Assembly: GCA_947588645.1 (NCBI GenBank)
Contig: CANPYO010000018.1
Span: 1-32,504 of the forward strand
Source: an uncultured Akkermansia sp.
Lineage (GTDB): Bacteria > Verrucomicrobiota > Verrucomicrobiia > Verrucomicrobiales > Akkermansiaceae
DNA: 32,504 bases
Direction of reading: 5' to 3'
Shown: positions 7,481-14,971 of the stretch, in pieces
How the letters are laid out: each line of letters opens with the position of its first letter
Position numbering within the stretch: position 1 is the first letter of the stretch
Made by a program: the position numbers and the translations under genes
Notes under the pieces: model-generated
What the model was told of the DNA's origin: nothing
Seen by the model: only the letters and a program-made list of their open reading frames with translations
The model's database searches: none

Positions 7481-8404
7481 TTAATGAGTAACGGAGCGAA
7501 AATACTCCAGTGTCGTTTTGAGCCCTTCCTCCAGTGTGTGCTGTGGCTTCCAGCCGGCTGCGAGCAGCTTGTCTGCGCAAGCGCGGGAGTGCTTCACGTC
7601 TCCGACACGCTCCGGCAGGTGTACAATTTTGCTGGATGAACCGGCGGCCGCCACAATGATCTCGGCGAGCTTGTTGATGGTGATTTGACCGCCGTAGCCC
7701 ACATTGTTCACTCCGGTTACTTCCGGGTGTTCCGCCACATAGGTGAGAGCACCTACAATATCCTTGACGTAGATGAAATCACGCGTCTGTTCGCCATCGC
7801 CGTAGACCGTGATATCTTCGCCTTTGAGAGCTTTCTCCATGAAAATAGGGACAGCCGCAGCGTAGGCTCCCTTCGGATCCTGGCGCGGCCCGAACACGTT
7901 GAAGAAACGGCAGCAGCCCGTGTTGATCTTACCCGTGGTGCGGAACATTTCCATGTAGTATTCGCCGTCCAGTTTCGTGATGCCGTACGGACTCTTCGGC
8001 TCAGGATACATGGTCTCCACCTTCGGAACGACCGGATTGTCACCATAGATGGCAGCCGAGGAAGCAAGCACGACTTTTTTCACCCCCGCCTCAGCAGCCT
8101 CCTCCAGCACGGTGAGCAGACCGTTCACGTTCAGGTCAATCGTCTCGCGAATCTTGCTCATGCTTTCTGGTACGGAAACGAGTGCCGCCATGTGGAAAAT
8201 GTAGTCCACGCCCTGCACAGCTTTGCGCACGAGTTCGCGGTCGGTAATGCTGCCCTCAATGAATGTGACGCGCAAACCGTCAAGGTTCTTCTTGTAGCCG
8301 GTGCGGAGGTTGTCGAGGACGCGAATCTCCTCCGCCTTGTCCTGGTAATGTTCAGCGATATGGGAGCCGATGAAGCCGGCGCCGCCTGTGATGAGTACTT
8401 TCAT
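7481..8404 (-). CDS. galE: NAD-dependent UDP-sugar 4-epimerase (GalE-like SDR)
   Basis: A 307-residue extended short-chain dehydrogenase/reductase. Gly-rich GGAGFIG (7-13) binds NAD, Ser115/Ser116 together with Tyr140 and Lys144 (YGITK) form the catalytic triad, and the RFFNVFGPRQDP segment and the GDGEQTRDFIYV segment are the substrate-binding signatures of the NDP-sugar epimerase branch. The family interconverts UDP-glucose and UDP-galactose, or the N-acetylated pair; the substrate cannot be fixed here. The length matches the short GalE-like group (about 310) and not the 338-residue enterobacterial type. It lies 29 nt downstream of metG and 14 nt upstream of the SWIM gene on the same strand, so an operon is likely. 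The product would supply activated sugars for surface polysaccharide or galactose use. Confidence 0.88.
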   Translation of the reverse strand: MKVLITGGAGFIGSHIAEHYQDKAEEIRVLDNLRTGYKKNLDGLRVTFIEGSITDRELVRKAVQGVDYIFHMAALVSVPESMSKIRETIDLNVNGLLTVLEEAAEAGVKKVVLASSAAIYGDNPVVPKVETMYPEPKSPYGITKLDGEYYMEMFRTTGKINTGCCRFFNVFGPRQDPKGAYAAAVPIFMEKALKGEDITVYGDGEQTRDFIYVKDIVGALTYVAEHPEVTGVNNVGYGGQITINKLAEIIVAAAGSSSKIVHLPERVGDVKHSRACADKLLAAGWKPQHTLEEGLKTTLEYFRSVTH

Positions 8405-8433
8405 AGTTGTAGTAGGTGGGTTGTTTGTAAAGA

Positions 8434-10038
8434 TTATGCTTTATTCTTGGCAGCTTTTGCAGCAGCTTTGGCAGCCAGTTTTTCTTTTTCCTCGGGAGTG
8501 AGAATGCGCGGGAACACCGGACTGGGCGCTTGCACAAGGTGCCCTTCCGGAAGAATGCCCCATGTAAGTGTCTGTGGCGTAAGCCCGGTGGTATCCAACT
8601 TCATCTGAGCCAACAGACGCGCTGAGGCCTCCGGCAGTACGCAACCAAGCAGGAAACTGACGTGAGCGACGCTCTCGAGCAAGTGGTAGAGCACGCGCTG
8701 CAGCTCATCTGCCTTTTGCGGGTCTTTCGAGAGAACCCAAGGCTGCTTTTGTTCGATGTAGCTGTTGCAGAGCGAAACATGCGCATTGAGTGCGCCGAGG
8801 GCATCGGCCGTATTATAGGCGTCCATCTGTTTGGCAAACGTTTTCTCCGCTTCATTCAGACTCCTGCGCAGGTCGGCGGAAGGCTCGTCATCGTCGGTGG
8901 GCGCGTGTAGGGTTCCTCCGCAGTACCGCACGCACATATTGAGCGATCGGTTGGCAAGGTTGCCAAGATCGTTCGCCAGTTCAGAATTATATATCATACG
9001 CAGGCGCTCGGGGTCGTAATCGCTGTCGTATCCTGTTTTGGTGTCACGCACCAAGTAGTAGCGCACAGCCTCCGCGCCGAAGACGTCGCACAGCTCATTG
9101 GGATCCACAATATTGCCGAGAGATTTGCTCATTTTCTCCCCCTTGATGTTGAGCCAACCATGCACAAGCAGCCGCGGTATCTGATCGTCCGGGAACCCCA
9201 TGGCATGCAGCATACAGAGCCAGTAGATCCCATGCGCCGGCACTAAAATATCTTTTCCGATGACCTCGCATGCGGCCGGCCAAAGATGCCCGAAGGAAGG
9301 CAGACTCTCGTCTCCGTCACTCGCGTACCCCGCAAACGAGATGTAGTTGATGAGAGCATCAAACCATACGTAGGTTACAAATCCCGGGTCAAAGGGCAGG
9401 GGAATACCCCATGAGAGTCGTTCTTTCGGGCGTGAGATGCACAGGTCGTTCGTCGAGCGGTCAATGGCCATGAGGAGGTCTTGCCTCCGAAACTCCGGAG
9501 TGACAACCTCCGGGTGGTTGGTCACATACTCGCGCAGCCAAGGGATATGCGCGGTGAGATTGAAATACCAGTTCTCTTCTTCCAGCTCGATGACTTCGCC
9601 CCACTCGGAGCCAAAGTTGCCGTTTTCATCGCGTTCTTTATCGGTGAGGAACTGTTCCTGGCGTACCGAGTAGAACCCTTTGTAAGTCTTTTTGTAGAGA
9701 CATCCCTTGTCACGAAGGTTGGTGAGAATATGCTGCACGCATTTTTCGTGGCGTGGGTCAGAGGTTGCGGCCCATCCATCGTAGGAAATACCCAAGCGTT
9801 TCCACAACGTGGTGAATTTTTGCGTAATTTGCTGCGCGTATTCGAGTGGTTCAACACTTGCCGCCTCTGCTTTTTGCTGCACCTTCTGCCCGTGTTGATC
9901 AACGCCGGTCAAAAAGTAGGTCTCTTCCCCGCACATGCGATGCCAGCGAGCTAACACGTCTGCAAGAACTTTTTCGTAGGCATGCCCGATGTGAGGAGAG
10001 CCGTTCGTGTAGTCGATGGCTGTGGTAATATAAAACAT
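8434..10038 (-). CDS. metG: Methionyl-tRNA synthetase
   Basis: A 534-residue class I synthetase that charges tRNA-Met. The HIGH motif is His16-His19 (PHIGHAY) and the KMSKS loop is residues 302-306. The WFDALINYISFAGY segment and the anticodon-binding helical domain (about 340-500) follow. In the connective peptide around residues 122-150 the zinc-knuckle cysteines of many MetRS are absent (YSVRQEQFLTD in their place), so this is a zinc-free subtype. It also lacks the C-terminal EMAP/Trbp tRNA-binding domain and ends in an Ala/Lys-rich tail. It has its own promoter at 10048-10076 with the -10 box 9 nt before ATG, although tlyA lies upstream on the same strand. galE and the SWIM gene follow closely. 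Confidence 0.96.
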   Translation of the reverse strand: MFYITTAIDYTNGSPHIGHAYEKVLADVLARWHRMCGEETYFLTGVDQHGQKVQQKAEAASVEPLEYAQQITQKFTTLWKRLGISYDGWAATSDPRHEKCVQHILTNLRDKGCLYKKTYKGFYSVRQEQFLTDKERDENGNFGSEWGEVIELEEENWYFNLTAHIPWLREYVTNHPEVVTPEFRRQDLLMAIDRSTNDLCISRPKERLSWGIPLPFDPGFVTYVWFDALINYISFAGYASDGDESLPSFGHLWPAACEVIGKDILVPAHGIYWLCMLHAMGFPDDQIPRLLVHGWLNIKGEKMSKSLGNIVDPNELCDVFGAEAVRYYLVRDTKTGYDSDYDPERLRMIYNSELANDLGNLANRSLNMCVRYCGGTLHAPTDDDEPSADLRRSLNEAEKTFAKQMDAYNTADALGALNAHVSLCNSYIEQKQPWVLSKDPQKADELQRVLYHLLESVAHVSFLLGCVLPEASARLLAQMKLDTTGLTPQTLTWGILPEGHLVQAPSPVFPRILTPEEKEKLAAKAAAKAAKNKA

Positions 10039-10047
10039 ATCGCGCGG

Positions 10048-10076
10048 ATTTTATCACGGCATGCACCTGGGCGCAA
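10048..10076 (-). promoter_or_regulatory. Promoter of metG, near-leaderless
   Basis: On the minus strand TTGCGC (10076-10071), a 17-nt spacer and TAAAAT (10053-10048) lie 9 nt before the ATG at 10038, so the expected leader is 0-3 nt. There is no TTGGG motif upstream. Confidence 0.65.
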
Positions 10077-10100
10077 GCAGAACTTGATAGAAGATTTATA

Positions 10101-10832
10101 TCAGCGCAACCATGCGAGAAACTCCTTGTTGCCCTCCATGCCGGTAATGGGAGAAGGGGCAACCCCCATCCATGAGCGGTGAAGTTGTTCGGTGACGAAT
10201 TCGTGGATTTTTTGGACGGCTCGTTCGTGCAGAGCAGGGTCGCGTACGATACCGCCGGGGCCAATATCCTCCGGCTGTAGTTCGAACTGAGGCTTCACGA
10301 GTACGAGCATATCCCCATCCGGTTCAAGGCACCCGTATGCCGCCGGCAGAATTTTGGTGAGAGAGATGAAAGAGACGTCGCTTACAATAAGTTGCACTTT
10401 TTCACCGAGATCATCCGGTGTAAGGTAGCGAGCGTTGAATTGCTCCCGAACGATGACCCGTTGGTCAGTGCGCAGTTTCCAGACGAGTTGATTGGTCCCC
10501 ACGTCTACCGCGTGCACGCGCAGCGCGCCGTTCTGGAGCAAACAATCTGTGAAGCCACCTGTGGATGAACCGATATCCAAGCACACCTTGCCCTGCGGAG
10601 ATACCGGAAAAGCGGTCAAAGCGCCCTCCAGTTTCAGACCGCCGCGGCTTACATATTTTGGAGGGGTTTTGACGGCGAGGGGCAGGGAAGTATCCACCTT
10701 GGTACCAGGCTTGGTGACCGCCTGACCGCCGACCGAAACCTCACCCGCCAAAATGAGGCGCTGGGCCTGCTCGCGAGAGGGAGCAAGCCCAGCGCGATGC
10801 AAAAGAACATCCAGTCGTTCTTTGACCGGCAT
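10101..10832 (-). CDS. tlyA: TlyA-family S4/FtsJ-like rRNA methyltransferase
   Basis: A 243-residue TlyA/hemolysin-A family protein. Residues 1-60 are an S4 RNA-binding domain (KERLDVLLHRAGL onward), and the rest is an FtsJ-like SAM-dependent methyltransferase with the binding loop CLDIGSSTGGFTD and the downstream VSDVSFISL and VKPQFE motifs. Known members make 2'-O-methylcytidine in 16S and/or 23S rRNA; some are described as hemolysins, which I would not infer here. The chosen ATG (10832) lies 25 nt after the stop of the upstream Pro-rich gene; a start at 10883 would add 17 residues unlike the family and overlap that gene. It is the last gene of the osmC cluster; metG follows from its own promoter. 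Confidence 0.9.
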   Translation of the reverse strand: MPVKERLDVLLHRAGLAPSREQAQRLILAGEVSVGGQAVTKPGTKVDTSLPLAVKTPPKYVSRGGLKLEGALTAFPVSPQGKVCLDIGSSTGGFTDCLLQNGALRVHAVDVGTNQLVWKLRTDQRVIVREQFNARYLTPDDLGEKVQLIVSDVSFISLTKILPAAYGCLEPDGDMLVLVKPQFELQPEDIGPGGIVRDPALHERAVQKIHEFVTEQLHRSWMGVAPSPITGMEGNKEFLAWLR

Positions 10833-10857
10833 CACCTCAGCAGCACAAACGGAAAGC

Positions 10858-11550
10858 TTAACGCCGAGCTGACGGCTCAGCAATCAGATTCTCAGGAACA
10901 GGCGGCAGAGCGGTGCTGCCATCAGGCACCGGCGCGATTGGTAGACGACGCCGACGTTGGGGTGTCTGGACAGGAGCCGGAGTTACTTTCGCGGGCGTCG
11001 GGGCTTTTCGTGCAGCCGGAACAGATTGTGGCACAGGTTGCGGAGCAACAGGAGGCGCCTTGACGACAGGTGCAGCAGCAGCCACAGGCTGCTGTGGAAC
11101 AGCTTTAACAACAGTTGGCGCGGCGGGCTGCAAAGCGACGGGAGGCGTCTTAACAACCACAGGCGCGGGTTTGGGCTGCGGTGGAGCTGATACAGTCCGA
11201 ACGGGGGCTGGTACAGGTTGCTGAACTACAACAGGCGCCACAGGCTGAGGCATGGGAGTGGGAGGTGCCTCATAGCGCGAATGCGGACGGTTGGCAACCG
11301 GTCGCACCGAAGACGCGGGGCCGGCAGTGGGCGTTACTGCTACTGGCGGCAATGTTGCCGTCGGGGCGAGAGGAAGCGCTTTTTGAGTGCGTTGCCGTGG
11401 CACATTCAAGGGCACCTGGTTTGTCACTTGCCGTGATGGCAGTGATACACGACTAATGCGATGCACGCGCACGCCTGCCCTGGTGATTTGGGCTTGAGCA
11501 GTCAAACTGCACATAGCGAGTACGAGTAGCAGAAATATGGTCCTATGCAT
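10858..11550 (-). CDS. Secreted Pro/Ala/Val-rich protein of unknown function
   Basis: A 230-residue protein with a clean signal peptide (MHRTIFLLLVLAMCSLTAQA, cleavage after AQA expected). The mature part is low-complexity and dominated by Pro, Ala and Val with scattered basic residues, in irregular PVAPVVV- and APVVVKTPP-like repeats between about residues 95 and 190. No folded domain is visible. Such extended proline-rich segments often span the periplasm or cell wall, but no anchor is seen, so the role is unknown. The reverse strand has a long Gly/Thr-rich open frame, which is only the shadow of this composition. It starts 27 nt after the membrane protein gene and is probably part of the osmC operon. 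Confidence 0.7.
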   Translation of the reverse strand: MHRTIFLLLVLAMCSLTAQAQITRAGVRVHRISRVSLPSRQVTNQVPLNVPRQRTQKALPLAPTATLPPVAVTPTAGPASSVRPVANRPHSRYEAPPTPMPQPVAPVVVQQPVPAPVRTVSAPPQPKPAPVVVKTPPVALQPAAPTVVKAVPQQPVAAAAPVVKAPPVAPQPVPQSVPAARKAPTPAKVTPAPVQTPQRRRRLPIAPVPDGSTALPPVPENLIAEPSARR

Positions 11551-11577
11551 AGGTATGGGGTGGGTTTTGAGGTGTTT

Positions 11578-12024
11578 TTAGGTAAGAGCTGTATAGTAGT
11601 TGACGAAAGACGAAATGGAAAAAAGAACGATGAGTGGGAGAAGAAGCAAAAAGACCGGATCCCTTTTCCATGAGAGAACGCGGTTATCGACCTCTTTGTC
11701 CGGTAAAACGGAATATACCGCCACTGCCGCGAAGCCCGCCCATGAGAGAGCGTAAACATTGGCCCAGAACGGGTAGGTAGAAAAGACGGGCGATCCGGTT
11801 TGGTGTACAACGTAGTAGACTGCAAAAGGTAGAACTGTAAGCACGGCCAGCTCGGGGTGCGCATCACGACGGTATAATCGCAACCACACTAAACCCCATG
11901 CAACCACAACGAGCATACTTGACACCACCAACACGGCATTCCCAAATACAGATTCTAAGAATGCACCGCTGCCCAGCAGCACAAAAATTGGCACAGCCAA
12001 GTAGATGTAGAGGCGGCGGTTCAT
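11578..12024 (-). CDS. Small integral membrane protein, unknown
   Basis: A 148-residue protein with about four or five hydrophobic segments: YIYLAVPIFVLLGSGAF near the start, a VLVVSSMLVVVAWGLVWL segment, a VLPFAVYYVV segment, the WAGFAAVAVYSVL segment, and a C-terminal LLLLPLIVLFSISSFV helix. Basic residues between segments suggest an inner-membrane topology. I do not recognise the family. The start is taken at 12024 (MNRRLYIYL), 10 nt after the osmC stop; a longer frame to 12189 would overlap osmC and add unrelated sequence. It is probably translated from the osmC transcript. No Shine-Dalgarno is obvious. Confidence 0.65.
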   Translation of the reverse strand: MNRRLYIYLAVPIFVLLGSGAFLESVFGNAVLVVSSMLVVVAWGLVWLRLYRRDAHPELAVLTVLPFAVYYVVHQTGSPVFSTYPFWANVYALSWAGFAAVAVYSVLPDKEVDNRVLSWKRDPVFLLLLPLIVLFSISSFVNYYTALT

Positions 12025-12034
12025 AGCAGAGTGT

Positions 12035-12448
12035 TTACAGTGAGCCCTCCCAGTGCCAAACGAAGGATATCTCAATATCCGGGTGAAGGCTGCGCATGGC
12101 AGGACTTCCCTTTGCACACCCTTCCAGAGCGGACACGTGAGGAGAATCTGCAGGCAAAGGAACATGAAACTCCAGTATGATGCGTGCAATACGCCGCGGA
12201 TTGGCGCTCATCTCCTTGGTTACTTCTATCCACATCCCACTCAAATCCAATTGATGCTCTTGGGCATATATCCCCATAATTGTGGTCATGCAAGCAGCTG
12301 TGGCAGAACACATCAAATCTGTCGGCGAAAAAGACGTCCCCTTCCCATGATTATCCAGCGGGGCATCCGTGTTAACACGAGCCCCGGAATTCTCATGCTC
12401 CAGCACGCAATGCAACTCTCCCTCGTATCTTATCCTACACTTAACCAT
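12035..12448 (-). CDS. OsmC/Ohr-family protein
   Basis: A 137-residue member of the OsmC/Ohr family of thiol-dependent peroxidases, cytosolic alpha/beta proteins acting as dimers. Family landmarks are visible: a beta-rich start, GTSFSPTDLMCSATAACMTTIMGIYA as the central helix, and the later EGCAKGSP segment near residue 110. The helix carries Cys47 and Cys53, and the later segment has one more Cys, as expected for the reactive pair. The pattern is nearer to the OsmC-like group common in Bacteroidetes and relatives than to Ohr, so the substrate (organic hydroperoxide or other) is open. It leads a four-gene leftward cluster and has its own promoter at 12458-12486. Confidence 0.85.
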   Translation of the reverse strand: MVKCRIRYEGELHCVLEHENSGARVNTDAPLDNHGKGTSFSPTDLMCSATAACMTTIMGIYAQEHQLDLSGMWIEVTKEMSANPRRIARIILEFHVPLPADSPHVSALEGCAKGSPAMRSLHPDIEISFVWHWEGSL

Positions 12449-12457
12449 CGTGCCATT

Positions 12458-12486
12458 ATGTTACGCCTCTCCCCCGCGCGCGTCAA
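12458..12486 (-). promoter_or_regulatory. Promoter of osmC cluster, near-leaderless
   Basis: On the minus strand TTGACG (12486-12481), a 17-nt spacer and TAACAT (12463-12458) lie 9 nt before the ATG at 12448. No TTGGG motif lies upstream. Confidence 0.6.
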
Positions 12487-12685
12487 GCCCAGATTATTAA
12501 TTTTTGCACCCGAATTCCACCTCTTTTCCGAGAAAAAGCGATTTCAACACGCAGTTATCGGCGCGCAACGCAACATAACATGTTCATAATTCACGTTTTT
12601 GTGATTCTCAATTTAGGATTTTTCCTACGAGACGAAAGCAAAACAGAATTTTCGAGGACGAGGGCGATGGTCCTAGCGGCGTCCA

Positions 12686-12823
12686 TGTACGATGTAAGAG
12701 GTACGATGCATGATTTTGGGAATTCGCGCGCTGCGCGCGGGGATGCGAAGCGGATTTCTTGGAATGATGATTTGGTGATCAAGGGAAAGATGAGATCAAA
12801 GAAATTCTTTTGGGACCCGTGTG
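12686..12823 (+). repeat. Repeat cassette copy D, orphan, upstream of the Gld-like operon
   Basis: This is in the 680-nt gene-free gap between osmC and the Gld-like operon. Four tandem heptamers (TGTACGA, TGTAAGA, GGTACGA, TGCATGA; 12686-12713) precede a GC palindrome with GCGCGGGGATGCGAAGC (12721-12753) and the motif TTGGGACCCGTGTG (12810-12823). Unlike the other copies, no convincing -35/-10 pair lies 28 nt downstream. A 7-bp inverted repeat GGAGGCG/CGCCTCC follows at 12861-12897. The rest of the gap is A+T-rich and includes the dif-like site and the operon promoter. Confidence 0.65.
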
Positions 12824-13005
12824 CCTGAACTCATGATTTTTCAAAACCTAGTTAATTTTTGGAGGCGCAGTCAGGGAAATTTCGCGTATCGCCTCCATAG
12901 CAGACATCATTGTTGCTGCCATCGCTTGGATTGGTGGGTGGGTTCTTTCGTGCGAAGGGCTACGTTTATTGCAGTATGATGATAAGGCTATTGCATAATT
13001 TTATA

Positions 13006-13033
13006 ACTTCGCATAATATACGTAATGCAAAAT
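13006..13033. other. dif-like XerC/XerD recombination site candidate
   Basis: A 28-bp sequence with the 11-6-11 layout of bacterial dif sites: left arm ACTTCGCATAA, centre TATACG, right arm TAATGCAAAAT. The left arm shares CGCATAA with the E. coli site, and the right arm agrees with TTATGTTAAAT at 8 of 11 positions. The two arms match each other as an inverted repeat at 8 of 11. The surrounding sequence is A+T-rich, which raises the chance of a random match. Confidence 0.35.
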
Positions 13034-13071
13034 ATAATGAGAAAAAAGCAGAGTCGTAAATGAGATAGCAC

Positions 13072-13099
13072 TTGTCAAGAGCGACCCGTGTGGTAGAAT
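13072..13099 (+). promoter_or_regulatory. Promoter of the Gld-like nine-gene operon
   Basis: TTGTCA (13072-13077), a 16-nt spacer and TAGAAT (13094-13099) predict a start near 13106 and a leader of about 23 nt that carries a Shine-Dalgarno AGGAAG 7 nt before the ATG at 13129. So this is a conventional leadered message. Confidence 0.6.
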
Positions 13100-13128
13100 A
13101 CAGAGCACACACGAAAGGAAGACACGCA

Positions 13129-14070
13129 ATGAGCATGGTAAGCACAGAGCATCTGTACAAGGAATTTGGGCGAATCATGGCAGTGAAGGATGTAAGTTTC
13201 GAGGTGGAACTCAGTGAGATAGTTGGATTCCTGGGCCCTAATGGTGCGGGCAAGACGACAACGATGAAGATGCTCACGGGATACATGCCGCCAACCGCAG
13301 GAACAGCAAAAATAGCGGGACACGATATAATCGATGAGCCACTCGAGGCTCGGCGGCATATGGGTTATATGCCGGAGAACGTGCCTCTTTACGACGACAT
13401 GCGTGTGTATGAATATCTGTACTACCGGGCAAAACTGAAAGGACTATCCGGAAAATCCGTGCGTGAACAAGTAGGTTATGTGATGGATCGTTGTGGATTG
13501 GACAGCAAACGAAAAAGCATGATAAGCACCCTATCGAAGGGCTACCGGCAGCGCGTTGGATTGGCAGATGCCTTGCTTGGAGAACCGGAGCTGCTCATCT
13601 TGGACGAGCCGACCAATGGATTGGATCCGAACCAGATACGTCAGATACGCGAACTCATACATTCTTTGGCAGAGGAACACACAGTTATCCTTTCTACCCA
13701 CATTTTGAGTGAAGTGGAAATGATCTGCAATAAAGTGATAATCATTGACAACGGAGAAATAAAGGCTGCAGATACCCCAGCCAATTTAACCCGCGGTTTG
13801 CGAGCAGCCGGACGAGTTTCGTTGGAGTACAAAGGAGAATTAGAGGGTGTGATGCAGGAACTCTCCACCATTCCATCCGTAAAGAAAATCATCTTTGAGG
13901 GTACCCTTCCCGGAGGCTGGCAACGTTTAGTGGTACGAGCAGAACCAGGTACGGATACTCGGGAAAAGGCCGCCGCTGTTATCCATCGTTACAATTACCC
14001 TTTGCGTCACGTGTATCGACACATACCAAGCCTAGAAGACGTATTTGTAGAGATGACACGTCATGATTGA
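13129..14070 (+). CDS. GldA-like ABC transporter ATPase
   Basis: A 313-residue ATP-binding subunit of an ABC-2 type exporter, closest to GldA and the gliding or multidrug-type ATPases. Walker A is GPNGAGKTT (36-44), the signature is LSKGY (135-139) with Lys in place of the second-position Gly as is usual in the GldA group, Walker B ends at Asp159-Glu160 and the switch His is 191. Residues 225-313 are the extra C-terminal domain common to this subfamily. The start at 13129 has the Shine-Dalgarno AGGAAG; an earlier TTG frame would overlap the promoter. It is the first of nine closely spaced genes, and the permease (GldF-like) and GldG-like protein follow. In Flavobacterium GldA/F/G serve gliding, but homologues are widespread in non-gliders, so gliding is not implied. 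Confidence 0.9.
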   Translation: MSMVSTEHLYKEFGRIMAVKDVSFEVELSEIVGFLGPNGAGKTTTMKMLTGYMPPTAGTAKIAGHDIIDEPLEARRHMGYMPENVPLYDDMRVYEYLYYRAKLKGLSGKSVREQVGYVMDRCGLDSKRKSMISTLSKGYRQRVGLADALLGEPELLILDEPTNGLDPNQIRQIRELIHSLAEEHTVILSTHILSEVEMICNKVIIIDNGEIKAADTPANLTRGLRAAGRVSLEYKGELEGVMQELSTIPSVKKIIFEGTLPGGWQRLVVRAEPGTDTREKAAAVIHRYNYPLRHVYRHIPSLEDVFVEMTRHD

Positions 14071-14112
14071 ACCCCCTGCTCCACGCCAATGTGACAAAGA
14101 CAAACACCCCAT

Positions 14113-14946
14113 ATGAGTAAGCCAGAGGAAACAAAGAATTCAGCTCTGATACGGCGCAGGAGCTGGTTTTATACGCTCAAAACGCTTTATTCCCGCGAAT
14201 TGAGGGTCTATTTCGCCACCCCATTCGGGTGGGTAATTATGGCATGTGCCATGGCGTTGCTCGGTTTTTGTTTGCAAGCCGTGTTGCAGGTAATGTCGAA
14301 AGCCACGGGCGAAGGGGTCATGTATTACATGCTCAACAATATTAATTTTTGGTTTTTCTTCATCTTTCTCTTCCCTCTCATCACGATGCGGAGCTTTGCG
14401 GAGGAAGAACGCCAAGGAACTCTAGAGGGCTTGCTTACGGCGCCGGTAACTACCACCCAAATCATCTTGGGCAAATATTTGGCGGCCTACACATTTTACT
14501 TGGTACTATGGGCGCCGCTGCTGCTCTACCCATGGATGAGTCAGTTAGCCAACGTCTACACTGAATGCCGTTATGATATCAAGGCAGAGGGCGAAATTAC
14601 TTACCTGCTTGCTGATTGGTTGGGGCCCTACGCTATCCTCTCGCTCTGTGGGTTGTTTTTCATTGCCGTCGGACTACTATGTTCGGCTATGACGCGCAGC
14701 CAGATTATTGCTGGCATCCTCTGTACCAGTTTTATGATATCCTACTACTTTTTGGGACGAGTCACAGAATTGTGGGGAGAATTCCCTGCAGCCCCCATCT
14801 TTCACTACATGTCTTGCACCGAGCACGTTAGCTCATTTTCGCGCGGACTGTTGGATACTCGACCGCTCGTTTTATACCTGAGTCTGGCAGTTATGACACT
14901 GGCATGTGTCAAGCGTGTGGTGGACTACCGACGCTGGACTCGCTAA
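14113..14946 (+). CDS. GldF-like ABC-2 permease
   Basis: A 277-residue inner-membrane permease that would pair with the ATPase encoded 42 nt upstream. After a basic N-terminus, the segment LYSRELRVYFATPFGW leads into the first membrane helix, as in ABC-2/GldF proteins. The cytoplasmic loop holds the family signature EEERQGTLEGLLTAPVT between helices 2 and 3, and about six hydrophobic helices follow in total. A short extracytoplasmic stretch (about 145-165) carries acidic residues. There is no Shine-Dalgarno before the ATG, suggesting translation coupled to the upstream gene. The transported substrate is unknown; in related systems the GldG partner sits in the periplasm. Confidence 0.88.
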   Translation: MSKPEETKNSALIRRRSWFYTLKTLYSRELRVYFATPFGWVIMACAMALLGFCLQAVLQVMSKATGEGVMYYMLNNINFWFFFIFLFPLITMRSFAEEERQGTLEGLLTAPVTTTQIILGKYLAAYTFYLVLWAPLLLYPWMSQLANVYTECRYDIKAEGEITYLLADWLGPYAILSLCGLFFIAVGLLCSAMTRSQIIAGILCTSFMISYYFLGRVTELWGEFPAAPIFHYMSCTEHVSSFSRGLLDTRPLVLYLSLAVMTLACVKRVVDYRRWTR

Positions 14947-14971
14947 TCCCCTACCCTTTTGAGCTTTAACC

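Noticed and set aside
7471..7493. A good Shine-Dalgarno (AGGAGGT) followed by ATG on the plus strand
   Set aside because: The frame that follows lies inside the opposite-strand galE 3' end and gives no known product; a chance match.
7685..8608. A 307-codon rightward open frame opposite galE and the end of metG
   Set aside because: It crosses two genes on the opposite strand, both with clear catalytic motifs. No independent start signal.
10913..11224. Gly/Thr-rich open frame opposite the Pro/Ala/Val-rich gene
   Set aside because: Its composition is the direct complement of the repetitive gene, which has a signal peptide and neighbours in an operon.
12580..12828. An 82-codon frame in the osmC-Gld gap
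   Set aside because: It runs through the heptamer repeat and GC palindrome, has no ribosome site and resembles no protein.
13003..13022. Resemblance to the phage P1 loxP arm (ATAACTTCG)
   Set aside because: Only one arm matches for 9 bases and the second arm is absent; the dif-like reading explains more of the sequence.
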